Shown here piece after piece: positions 1-4,617 of a DNA stretch of 5,151 nt. The notes below the pieces were generated by a model that saw nothing but the letters and a program-made list of their open reading frames with translations, made no database searches and had not been told where the DNA came from. Positions within the stretch are counted from its first letter, which is position 1, and each line of letters begins with the position of its first letter. The DNA comes from DATFYI01 sp035315125 (GTDB lineage: Bacteria > Chloroflexota > Anaerolineae > Anaerolineales > Anaerolineaceae), in NCBI GenBank assembly GCA_035315125.1, contig DATFYI010000057.1:1-5151 (forward strand), given 5' to 3'. Made by a program: the position numbers and the translations under genes.

Positions 1-188
1 TCCTTGAATGAGCCGGTCGGGTTCAGACCTTCAAATTTAACATATAGATCAAAACCGCCACCCAATTCGTCCGCCAGACGCGGCATTGGGATCAGGGGAG
101 TATTTCCCTCCAGCAAAGTCACAGATGAGGTATGAGTAGGAATATCCAGTAATGAACCATAATGGGCAAGAACGCCAGCGTAAGTCAC
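1..188 (-). CDS. thrC: threonine synthase, N-terminal part (cut by window edge)
   Basis: This PLP-dependent enzyme makes threonine from O-phosphohomoserine, the last step of the threonine pathway, in the cytoplasm. Only the first 62 codons are present. They include LLEGNTPLIPMPRL (about residues 25-38), typical of the N-terminus of threonine synthases, and LYVKFEGLNPTGSFK (residues 48-62). The final lysine, K62, is expected to form the Schiff base with PLP, and the window ends just after it. The start is a GTG at 186-188 (plus-strand CAC). AGGAG (195-199) lies 6 nt upstream, and there is no in-frame ATG nearby. The gene is divergent from lexA and has its own extended -10 element. Related fold-type II PLP enzymes such as threonine dehydratase or cysteine synthase are less likely, because the EGNTPL and NPTGSFK spacing is that of threonine synthase. 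Confidence 0.88.
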   Translation of the reverse strand, partial: MTYAGVLAHYGSLLDIPTHTSSVTLLEGNTPLIPMPRLADELGGGFDLYVKFEGLNPTGSFK

Positions 189-221
189 AATGTACTCCTA
201 TCAATACAAAATAATAGGGTG

Positions 222-230
222 ATTATACCA
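222..230 (-). promoter_or_regulatory. extended -10 promoter of thrC
   Basis: On the minus strand the sequence TGG-TATAAT is a perfect extended -10 element (TGn-TATAAT), with TATAAT at 222-227. Transcription would start near 215, about 27 nt before the GTG start. I see no convincing -35 hexamer at 16-18 nt, as expected for an extended -10 promoter. A small GCCT-TCGC-AGGC hairpin (233-244) lies just upstream of it and might be an operator half-site. That last point is speculative. Confidence 0.6.
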
Positions 231-271
231 ATGCCTGCGAAGGCTTACATAATAATTTGCAAATTGGGTGC

Positions 272-300
272 TTGACACAGAACGAATGTTCGTGTATTAT
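272..300 (+). promoter_or_regulatory. sigma-70-type promoter of lexA
   Basis: A perfect -35 hexamer TTGACA (272-277) is followed after exactly 17 bp by TATTAT (295-300), a five-of-six match to the -10 consensus. Transcription would start near 306-308, about 40 nt before the lexA ATG. The spacer holds the proposed LexA operator, so bound LexA would block RNA polymerase. Confidence 0.85.
280..293. promoter_or_regulatory. LexA operator (SOS box) in the lexA promoter
   Basis: GAAC-GAAT-GTTC (280-291) fits the GAAC-N4-GTTC core of the Bacillus/actinobacterial type SOS box. An overlapping dyad ACGAA-TG-TTCGT (282-293) has 5-bp arms and a centre shifted by 2 bp, so the exact register of this lineage's operator is open. 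The site lies wholly between -35 and -10 of the lexA promoter, the usual arrangement for autorepression. Confidence 0.8.
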
Positions 301-347
301 ATAAATAGCACAAATGATCGAATAATAAGCACTCAAGGAGTAAGAAC

Positions 348-1070
348 ATGGCCAGAAAAAGTGAAGGTTTGACGGAGCGGCACGGAAAAATTATGAGATT
401 CCTGACAACCTTCCAGGAAAAGAACGGTTACAGCCCCTCCATCCGTCAGATCGGTGAAAACATTGGAGTTAATTCAACTTCTCTGGTGGATTACTATCTT
501 AAGCAGCTCGAAGGAATGGGCTATATCGACCGAGATACCCATGTCTCCCGCAGCATTCGTATCTTACAAGAGGTCCAGCCTTCATTTTCTGGGCGCGTGA
601 CCGAGGTGGTCGAAAAAGCTGCCCAGGCAGTCAACGATCTGTTAAGCATCCCATTGGTTGGACGGATTGTCGCCAGCGCGCCGATCCCGGTACCGCCCTC
701 CGATTTGAGCTATTTTGACCCGGATAGCAAGGTTGAAATCGCCCGCAGTCTGTTGCCCGCTCGAGTGAACACCAGCGAACTGTTTGCGCTGGAAGTTAAA
801 GGGGACTCAATGATTGATGCGATGGTCAATGATGGCGATATCGTCATCATGAGGCGGGCTCAGGAAGCCACCAATGGCGAAATGGTGGCTGTTTGGTTAG
901 ATGATAGCGACGAAACTACACTCAAATATTTTTACAAAGAAAATGGTCGTATCCGCTTACAGCCTGCCAATCCAACCATGCAGCCCATCTTCGTCGAAAA
1001 CCCCAAGCAATTACGCATTATGGGCAAGGTAGTTATGGTCATCCGCCAGGTAAAGAACATCTCTATTTGA
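348..1070 (+). CDS. lexA: LexA repressor, self-cleaving SOS regulator
   Basis: This repressor of the DNA-damage (SOS) response is cleaved by itself when RecA filaments form. Residues 8-73 form the winged helix-turn-helix: the opening LTERHGKIMRFL, then PSIRQIGENIGVNSTSLVDY as the HTH, then the wing ending SRSIRIL. A linker of about 27 residues leads to the S24-peptidase domain. The catalytic serine is S154 in VKGDSM and the general-base lysine is K193 in TTLKYFYK, a spacing close to that in E. coli LexA. The scissile bond aligns with A109-S110 (GRIVASAPI), where most LexA proteins have Ala-Gly. At 240 residues it is longer than the usual 200-210; extra residues lie in the linker and between the cleavage site and S154. 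AAGGAG (335-340) lies 7 nt before the ATG. It is convergent with the ribosomal operon and is probably autoregulated. Confidence 0.95.
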   Translation: MARKSEGLTERHGKIMRFLTTFQEKNGYSPSIRQIGENIGVNSTSLVDYYLKQLEGMGYIDRDTHVSRSIRILQEVQPSFSGRVTEVVEKAAQAVNDLLSIPLVGRIVASAPIPVPPSDLSYFDPDSKVEIARSLLPARVNTSELFALEVKGDSMIDAMVNDGDIVIMRRAQEATNGEMVAVWLDDSDETTLKYFYKENGRIRLQPANPTMQPIFVENPKQLRIMGKVVMVIRQVKNISI

Positions 1071-1097
1071 TTTTATAAATTTCTCTTTGTTCTAATG

Positions 1098-1136
1098 AAA
1101 AATATCTCATCCCGATCATCCGGATGAGATATTTTT
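1098..1136. terminator. bidirectional intrinsic terminator between lexA and rplL
   Basis: A perfect 15-bp inverted repeat (1098-1112 with 1122-1136, loop of 9 nt) has five As on the left and five Ts on the right. Each strand therefore reads as a stem ending in a short U-run. It lies 27 nt after the lexA stop and 21 nt after the rplL stop, so it can end both convergent transcripts. It also marks the end of the ribosomal protein operon. Confidence 0.9.
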
Positions 1137-1157
1137 GTAATTTCAGCTTATGCTAAA

Positions 1158-1538
1158 TTAAGCGACTTCGACAACACCACCAGCAGTTTCGAGCTTGGCT
1201 TTGGCATCGGCAGCAGCCTGCTTGCTGACGCCGCTCAGAACCTTGGCACCTGCAGTCTCAGCCATAGTTTTTGCTTCTACCAAACCCAGGCTGGTCAATT
1301 GGCGGATGACTTTGATGACTTCGATCTTCTTTGGACCGGGGTCCTTCAGAATGACATCAAATTCAGTCTTTTCTTCAACAGGTTCAGCCGCGGCAGCAGC
1401 AGGACCTGCAGTAGCAGCAACAGCTACGGAAGCGGCCGCAGAAACGCCCCATTTTCCTTCCAGCATTTTGACAAGCTCGGAAGCCTCAAGAACTGAAAGC
1501 GAGCTCAGTTCTGTAACCAGTTTTTCAAGATCAGCCAT
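1158..1538 (-). CDS. rplL: 50S ribosomal protein L7/L12
   Basis: L7/L12 is the multi-copy stalk protein that recruits and activates the translational GTPases. Residues 1-33 form the N-terminal dimerisation domain that docks on L10. Residues 34-56 are an Ala-rich flexible hinge. Residues 57-126 are the C-terminal factor-binding domain, starting EKTEFDVILKDPGPKKIEVI. The 126-residue length is normal. The lysine-rich face of the C-terminal domain is kept (K71, K76, R79, K90), but the usual LGLKEAK is LGLVEAK here, with valine at 87 in place of a generally conserved lysine (K81 in E. coli). AAGGAG (1546-1551) lies 7 nt before the ATG. It is the last gene of the operon, 104 nt after rplJ, and is followed by a terminator rather than by rpoB. 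Confidence 0.97.
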   Translation of the reverse strand: MADLEKLVTELSSLSVLEASELVKMLEGKWGVSAAASVAVAATAGPAAAAAEPVEEKTEFDVILKDPGPKKIEVIKVIRQLTSLGLVEAKTMAETAGAKVLSGVSKQAAADAKAKLETAGGVVEVA

Positions 1539-1604
1539 TTTAAAACTCCTTCATTGATTAATTATTTCAAAAACAGAGATTAGAATTCAGTCGATACAGG
1601 TAAG

Positions 1605-1643
1605 AGTACTTTGGAAGAAGATTATCGTCTTCTTGTAGGTACT
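1605..1643 (-). other. hairpin at the end of rplJ, in the rplJ-rplL gap
   Basis: In the minus-strand RNA, AAGAAGA pairs with TCTTCTT (7 bp, 1615-1621 with 1628-1634, 6-nt loop). An outer AGTAC/GTACT helix (1605-1609 with 1639-1643) surrounds it across an internal loop. The outer arm reaches the last base of the rplJ stop codon. There is no U-run, so it is not a standard terminator. A role in RNA processing or in raising rplL output relative to rplJ is inference. Confidence 0.45.
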
Positions 1644-2176
1644 TACCCAGCAGCAGGGGCTGCTCCCCTTTCCGAGTAAGCCTTGATCACGGCAGCAACC
1701 TGGCGAGCAGGTTCTGCAATCGTGCGGACTGTCTTGGTGGCGGGAGCAAGCAAAACTCCCAACAGTTTTGCGCGCATGACAGGCAGAGGTGGCAGTTCGG
1801 CCAGTGACTTCACATCCTGAGCTTTGACAGGACGTCCATCCAGGTAACCGCCTTTAATTTTGAAGACCTCGGAGTTCTTGGTAGCCTCATTAAAGACTTT
1901 TGCCAATGCCGCCGCATCGCTGAAAGCAAACCCAACCAGGCTGGTCTTTTCCAGAAATTGCTGGTCATGCATGCCGGCGTTCTCCATTGCAATCTTCATC
2001 AGTGTATTTTTCGCCACATGGACCTGGCCACCCGCTTCACGGACTTTAGCGCGGAAACCATCAATTTCTTTCATACTCATATGGTTATATTCCACGATCA
2101 GTACCGCCTTACTCTGGCGCAGCCAATCCTCATATTGGGCAATAATTTCACTTTTATGTTCCTTTGTAAATGCCAA
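1643..2176 (-). CDS. rplJ: 50S ribosomal protein L10
   Basis: L10 anchors the L7/L12 dimers at the base of the ribosomal stalk, and with L12 it represses its own mRNA. I place the start at a TTG (2174-2176). It is preceded at 7 nt by AGGAGGTGA, the strongest Shine-Dalgarno in the window, and gives the family-like N-terminus MAFTKEHKSEII and 177 residues. An in-frame ATG 24 codons upstream would translate through the attenuator hairpin and the ribosome-binding site, so I reject it. Residues 1-127 form the rRNA-binding domain, with the motif VHVAKNTLMKIA at 52-63. Residues 128-177 form the L12-binding tail (helix from about 133). The tail is longer than that of the roughly 165-residue E. coli protein, so a third L12 dimer site is possible (inference). 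Confidence 0.95.
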   Translation of the reverse strand: MAFTKEHKSEIIAQYEDWLRQSKAVLIVEYNHMSMKEIDGFRAKVREAGGQVHVAKNTLMKIAMENAGMHDQQFLEKTSLVGFAFSDAAALAKVFNEATKNSEVFKIKGGYLDGRPVKAQDVKSLAELPPLPVMRAKLLGVLLAPATKTVRTIAEPARQVAAVIKAYSERGAAPAAG

Positions 2177-2183
2177 TGAAAAT

Positions 2184-2192
2184 TCACCTCCT
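2184..2192 (-). promoter_or_regulatory. strong Shine-Dalgarno that fixes the rplJ TTG start
   Basis: AGGAGGTGA on the minus strand is a 9-nt match to the anti-Shine-Dalgarno end of 16S rRNA, 7 nt before the TTG. It lies just after the U-run of the upstream attenuator, so it is transcribed only when the attenuator is read through. Confidence 0.85.
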
Positions 2193-2200
2193 CTCTTTAC

Positions 2201-2241
2201 AAAATAAAAAGTCTTTACCTTGAACTGCCAGGCAAAGACTT
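2201..2241 (-). terminator. attenuator (intrinsic terminator) in the rplJ leader
   Basis: In the minus-strand RNA, AAGTCTTTGCCT (2230-2241) pairs with AGGTAAAGACTT (2209-2220). The stem is 12 bp with one G-U pair and a 9-nt loop, followed by TTTATTTT (2201-2208). This is an intrinsic terminator inside the leader, ahead of the rplJ ribosome-binding site. The 5' arm is also complementary to the 3' strand of the L10 leader upstream (see 2228-2309), as expected for a regulated attenuator. Confidence 0.85.
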
Positions 2242-2309
2242 CCATCATTCAAAAATGCAGCGATACTGATACTGCAATTACTGGTTCTTGACGGTAAGCC
2301 TCCACCTGA
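2228..2309 (-). promoter_or_regulatory. predicted antiterminator of the rplJL leader
   Basis: TCAGGTGGAGGCTT (2296-2309) can pair with AAGTCTTTGCCTGG (2228-2241) over 14 contiguous base pairs, 9 Watson-Crick and 5 G-U. This duplex would take up both the basal and kink-turn strand of the L10 leader and the whole 5' arm of the terminator. It is therefore incompatible with either of them. The loop between the strands contains a small TGCAG/CTGCA hairpin. Confidence 0.7.
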
Positions 2310-2353
2310 GCAGGATATTAAGCCTTAATCGGCACCGGCTTTCATGGGTGAAG
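2296..2353 (-). promoter_or_regulatory. L10 leader RNA (L10-L12 binding site) of rplJL
   Basis: The minus-strand RNA has GAAAGCCGGTGC at about 2332-2343, then GGCTTAATATCC and TGCTCAGGT. This follows the known L10 leader pattern, roughly GACAGCAGGUGC ... GCUUAAU-UCCUGCCGAGGU. AGCCGG (2335-2340) pairs with CCTGCT (2309-2314) with a single C-U mismatch. A basal helix CTTCACC/GGTGGAG (2347-2353 with 2300-2306) closes it across an asymmetric kink-turn-like junction. In related operons the L10(L12)n complex binds this element and lowers its own expression. The identification is by recognition of the pattern; a covariance-model search was not possible. Confidence 0.8.
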
Positions 2354-2361
2354 CAAGCCTT

Positions 2362-2370
2362 ATTGTACCA
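2362..2370 (-). promoter_or_regulatory. extended -10 promoter for rplJL
   Basis: TGG-TACAAT on the minus strand (TACAAT at 2362-2367) matches an extended -10 element with one mismatch. The expected start point, near 2355, is only a couple of bases before the first strand of the L10 leader, so the transcript would begin with the control element. I see no good -35 hexamer. This suggests that rplJL can be transcribed apart from the upstream operon genes. Confidence 0.55.
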
Positions 2371-2379
2371 TAAATCTTT

Positions 2380-3099
2380 TTATTCAGCAGCCTCCATGGT
2401 TTGAGCCTGCAATGCATCTACTTTGATGCCGGGCCCCATGGTCGAAGACAGGGTAATGCGGCGGATATAAGTCCCTTTTGCGGCGGAGGGTTTGGCCTTT
2501 TTAATCGCCTCCATTAGAGCTGAGAAATTTTCGTACAATTTTTGACTATCGAACGAAACTTTCCCAATTGGTACATGGATATTGGCGGTCTTATCTAGGC
2601 GGAATTCAACCCGACCAGCCTTTGCCTCACGGATGACTCGCGGCAGATCTTCTCCTGGAACCACAGTACCAGCCTTGGGGTTCGGCATTAAACCACGTGG
2701 ACCCAATACACGACCCAGACGGCCAACTTTGCTCATCATGTCCGGGGTTGCAATGGCGACATCAAAATCGGTAAAGCCGCCCTGGATTTTGTTAATCCAT
2801 TCATCACTGTCAGCGATTTGATCAGCGCCAGCTTCCTGGGCGCGAGCGGCAGCTTCACCCTGAGCAAATACAAGCACACGCACCGTCTTACCCAACCCAT
2901 TGGGCAGCACAACAACATCACGCACCTGCTGGTCAGCCTGACGAGGATCGAGCCCCATCCGTAAATGGACTTCAACCGTAGCGTCAAACTTGGTATAACT
3001 GGTTTCTATTACCAGGCTGAGCGCCTTGTGCGGTTCATAATACACATTTTCCGAAACTTTTTCCTGGACAGCCAGGAACTTCTTTCCATGCTTAGCCAT
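2380..3099 (-). CDS. rplA: 50S ribosomal protein L1
   Basis: L1 forms the mobile stalk at the E site, helps release deacylated tRNA, and in many prokaryotes represses translation of its own operon by binding an mRNA copy of its rRNA site. The protein is 239 residues, close to the family norm. Domain I (about 1-67 and 160-239) contains SYTKFDATVEVHLRMGLDPR (34-53), a core RNA-binding segment. Domain II lies between. The family signature GRLGRVLGPRGLMPNP spans 126-141. Near the C-terminus SSTMGPGIKVD is also typical. AAGGAG (3105-3110) lies 5 nt before the ATG. The gene follows rplK by 52 nt, and that gap holds a hairpin module resembling the L1 binding site. Confidence 0.97.
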   Translation of the reverse strand: MAKHGKKFLAVQEKVSENVYYEPHKALSLVIETSYTKFDATVEVHLRMGLDPRQADQQVRDVVVLPNGLGKTVRVLVFAQGEAAARAQEAGADQIADSDEWINKIQGGFTDFDVAIATPDMMSKVGRLGRVLGPRGLMPNPKAGTVVPGEDLPRVIREAKAGRVEFRLDKTANIHVPIGKVSFDSQKLYENFSALMEAIKKAKPSAAKGTYIRRITLSSTMGPGIKVDALQAQTMEAAE

Positions 3100-3104
3100 T
3101 TTTT

Positions 3105-3145
3105 CTCCTTTGTGGTTCTGACGGGTTGGCTACCAACCCTCCCAC
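3105..3145 (-). promoter_or_regulatory. L1-type RNA element before rplA, including the Shine-Dalgarno
   Basis: The minus-strand RNA reads GTGG (3142-3145), GA, then the hairpin GGGTTGG-TAG-CCAACCC (3123-3139), then GTCAGAA (3116-3122) and CCAC (3112-3115), followed at once by AAAGGAG (3105-3111). The outer GTGG/CCAC helix and inner stem around an asymmetric loop (GA opposite 7 nt) recall the L1 site in 23S rRNA, which contains GGUGGGAGG and AAAUACCACC. The same module precedes rplK. Repression by L1 is inference. Confidence 0.65.
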
Positions 3146-3151
3146 GTACGG

Positions 3152-3577
3152 TTATCCTTCGACTGTAATTCCCATATTACGGGCGGTGCCTTCGATTTGG
3201 CGCATGGCTGCTTCAATATCGTTGGCGTTCATATCCTTCATCTTGATATCAGCAATCTCGCGAATCTGAGAGCGCGTGACCTTACCGACTTTATTGTGAT
3301 TCGGTTGGTCAGAGCCTTTTTCAACGCCTGCTGCTTTTCTTAATAAAACAGAAGCAGGGGGCGATTTTAGAATGAAAGCAAATGATCCGTCGGTATAGAT
3401 GGTAATCTCGGCAGGAATAACTTCACCCGCCCGATTCTGAGTACGAGCATTGTATTCCTTGCAAAATGCCATAATATTGATGCCATGCCCGGCCAGGGCA
3501 GGCCCAACCGGCGGCGCTGGATTCGCTTTACCAGCGATCAATTGTAAACGAACTACTGCCTTTAGTTTCTTTGCCAC
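3152..3577 (-). CDS. rplK: 50S ribosomal protein L11
   Basis: L11 binds the GTPase-associated region of 23S rRNA at the base of the L10-L12 stalk. It takes part in elongation factor turnover and in stringent-response signalling, and it is part of the thiostrepton site. The 141 residues are full length. The N-terminal domain (1-72) has GKANPAPPVGPALAGHGINI (16-35), including the prolines linked to thiostrepton binding. The family more often has LGQHG, so LAGHG is a mild variant. The C-terminal rRNA-binding domain (73-141) has KAAGVEKGS, NKVGKVTRSQIREIA and the final IEGTARNMGI. The start is a GTG (3575-3577) with AAGGAG (3585-3590) 7 nt upstream. The gene follows nusG by 80 nt and is separated from it by a hairpin and an L1-type leader module. 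Confidence 0.97.
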   Translation of the reverse strand: MAKKLKAVVRLQLIAGKANPAPPVGPALAGHGINIMAFCKEYNARTQNRAGEVIPAEITIYTDGSFAFILKSPPASVLLRKAAGVEKGSDQPNHNKVGKVTRSQIREIADIKMKDMNANDIEAAMRQIEGTARNMGITVEG

Positions 3578-3584
3578 AGCTTTT

Positions 3585-3628
3585 CTCCTTTGTGGTTATA
3601 ACGGGTGATATGGGGAGCACCCTCCCAC
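3585..3628 (-). promoter_or_regulatory. L1-type RNA element before rplK, including the Shine-Dalgarno
   Basis: The minus-strand RNA reads GTGG (3625-3628), GA, GGGTG (3618-3622), a 10-nt loop, CACCC (3603-3607), GTTATAA (3596-3602) and CCAC (3592-3595), then directly AAAGGAG (3585-3591). With one more upstream base the 5' side is GGTGGGAGG, identical to 9 nt of the L1-binding arm of E. coli 23S rRNA. It shares both helices and the loop sizes with the element before rplA, while the inner stem differs in sequence but still pairs. An alternative local GGGAG/CTCCC hairpin is possible. Control by L1 is inference, supported by known L1 repression of rplK-rplA in other bacteria and in archaea. Confidence 0.7.
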
Positions 3629-3633
3629 CAAAT

Positions 3634-3655
3634 CTGGTTTCCGATTGGATACCAG
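3634..3655 (-). other. hairpin just after nusG
   Basis: In minus-strand RNA, CTGGTATCC (3647-3655) pairs with GGAAACCAG (3634-3642) around a 4-nt loop, with a single A-A mismatch. It begins 2 nt after the nusG stop codon. No U-run follows, so it is unlikely to be a terminator. It may protect or separate the nusG part of the mRNA. Confidence 0.45.
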
Positions 3656-3657
3656 TT

Positions 3658-4338
3658 TTACGCTTTCTCAACCTGTAGAAAATCCAACTCAACCGGTGTT
3701 TCACGTCCAAAGAAATTGACCATTACACGCACTTTGGTGCGTTCCATGTCAATTTCAGCAACTGTGCCGCGAAAGTCATTGAACGGCCCATCCACAATAC
3801 GCACCCGTTCTCCAACTTTGAAAGTAACCTTTATATGAGGAGCTTCGGCTTCCATACGCTTGAGGATTTGAGATACTTCCTCAGGACGCAAAGCCGTAGG
3901 TGAATTGCCCATGCCAACAAACCCGGTCACTCCCGGTGTATTGCGAACCACGTACCAGGATTCTTCAGAAAGGATCATGTTTACCAGGACGTAGCCAGGG
4001 AAAACATGGCGCTCAACTACCCGGCGCTTGCCTTCTTTTACCTCAATTTCTTCCTGGGTAGGGATGACAACATCAAAGATTTTATCTTTCATCCCCATGG
4101 TTTCAATACGCTGTTCCAGATTGTGGCGGACTTTATTCTCATAACCCGAATAGCAGTGGATAACATACCACGAACGTTCTTCGGTAGTTACAACAAGCTG
4201 TTCATCAGACTGATTATTGTATGACGGAGCGCCAGCATTCTGATGCAACGGCATAACCGGGGCACTGCTTGAAGGTGCCGGGGTAGGTACCGGTTTTATG
4301 TTATTTTCTTCCTGGTCAAAATCATCCTGCGCGTCCAT
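3658..4338 (-). CDS. nusG: transcription termination/antitermination factor NusG
   Basis: NusG binds RNA polymerase through its NGN domain and contacts ribosomal protein S10 or Rho through its KOW domain, so it couples transcription with translation or termination. The NGN domain covers about residues 55-165 (WYVIHCYSGYENKVRHNLEQ at 57-76, then HVFPGYVLVNM). The KOW domain is at about 170-226, with VRIVDGPFNDFRGTVAEID and FFGRETPVELDF. The first 54 residues are an extra, low-complexity acidic then Pro/Ser-rich tail. The total is 226 residues, against about 180 in E. coli. The ATG is 5 nt after AGGAG (4344-4348). A shorter start is unlikely, because no other in-frame start before the NGN domain has a comparable ribosome-binding site. 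It follows secE by 40 nt. Confidence 0.96.
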   Translation of the reverse strand: MDAQDDFDQEENNIKPVPTPAPSSSAPVMPLHQNAGAPSYNNQSDEQLVVTTEERSWYVIHCYSGYENKVRHNLEQRIETMGMKDKIFDVVIPTQEEIEVKEGKRRVVERHVFPGYVLVNMILSEESWYVVRNTPGVTGFVGMGNSPTALRPEEVSQILKRMEAEAPHIKVTFKVGERVRIVDGPFNDFRGTVAEIDMERTKVRVMVNFFGRETPVELDFLQVEKA

Positions 4339-4378
4339 CTACGCTCCTTACTGACAACATAACCCATTGGCCACTGGC

Positions 4379-4591
4379 TCAGGCCAAAATCAGGGCAATC
4401 AATTTCGAAAATACCAGGTCTAAGCCACCCAATAGAGTACTCATCACCACCATGACGATTAACACAATGACCGTCAACCGCCTGGCTTCAGGTATGGTTG
4501 GCCAGGTAACTTTTCGCAGTTCCCCGACTGTTTCTCGCCAAAGTTTCTGGACGGCGTTCGGCTTTTTCTCTTTCACATTCTTATCAGGCAT
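4379..4591 (-). CDS. secE: preprotein translocase subunit SecE
   Basis: SecE is the essential small membrane subunit that clamps SecY in the Sec translocon. The protein is 70 residues, the short single-span bacterial form. A charged N-terminus (PDKNVKEKKPNAVQKLW) leads to the amphipathic signature ELRKVTWPTIPEARRLT at about 23-39. One membrane span follows (VIVLIVMVVMSTLLGGLDLV). The ATG at 4589-4591 has AGGAG (4599-4603) 7 nt upstream. The reading frame stays open a further 30 codons, but that extension would run through the end of tRNA-Trp and lacks a binding site, so I reject it. The position between tRNA-Trp and nusG is the usual one. Confidence 0.95.
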   Translation of the reverse strand: MPDKNVKEKKPNAVQKLWRETVGELRKVTWPTIPEARRLTVIVLIVMVVMSTLLGGLDLVFSKLIALILA

Positions 4592-4617
4592 GTGTTTACT
4601 CCTGGTTTTGCGCATTG

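Noticed and set aside
1195..1557. Plus-strand open frame of about 120 codons opposite rplL
   Set aside because: It is the antisense of the Ala-rich rplL gene; its composition follows from that and it has no recognisable domain.
1576..1605. Possible promoter for rplL (a TCTAAT-like -10 in the rplJ-rplL gap)
   Set aside because: No -35 hexamer lies at 16-18 nt and there is no extended -10, so it is not better than chance in an AT-rich spacer.
1860..2207. Plus-strand open frame of about 115 codons opposite rplJ
   Set aside because: It lies antisense to a certain ribosomal protein gene, with no good ribosome-binding site or known motif.
2177..2248. N-terminal extension of rplJ from an upstream ATG
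   Set aside because: It would translate the attenuator hairpin, its U-run and the SD, and is not part of L10 proteins.
4366..4386. TGGCC/GGCCA inverted repeat at the end of secE
   Set aside because: It has only 5 bp with a 9-nt loop and no U-run; too weak to call.
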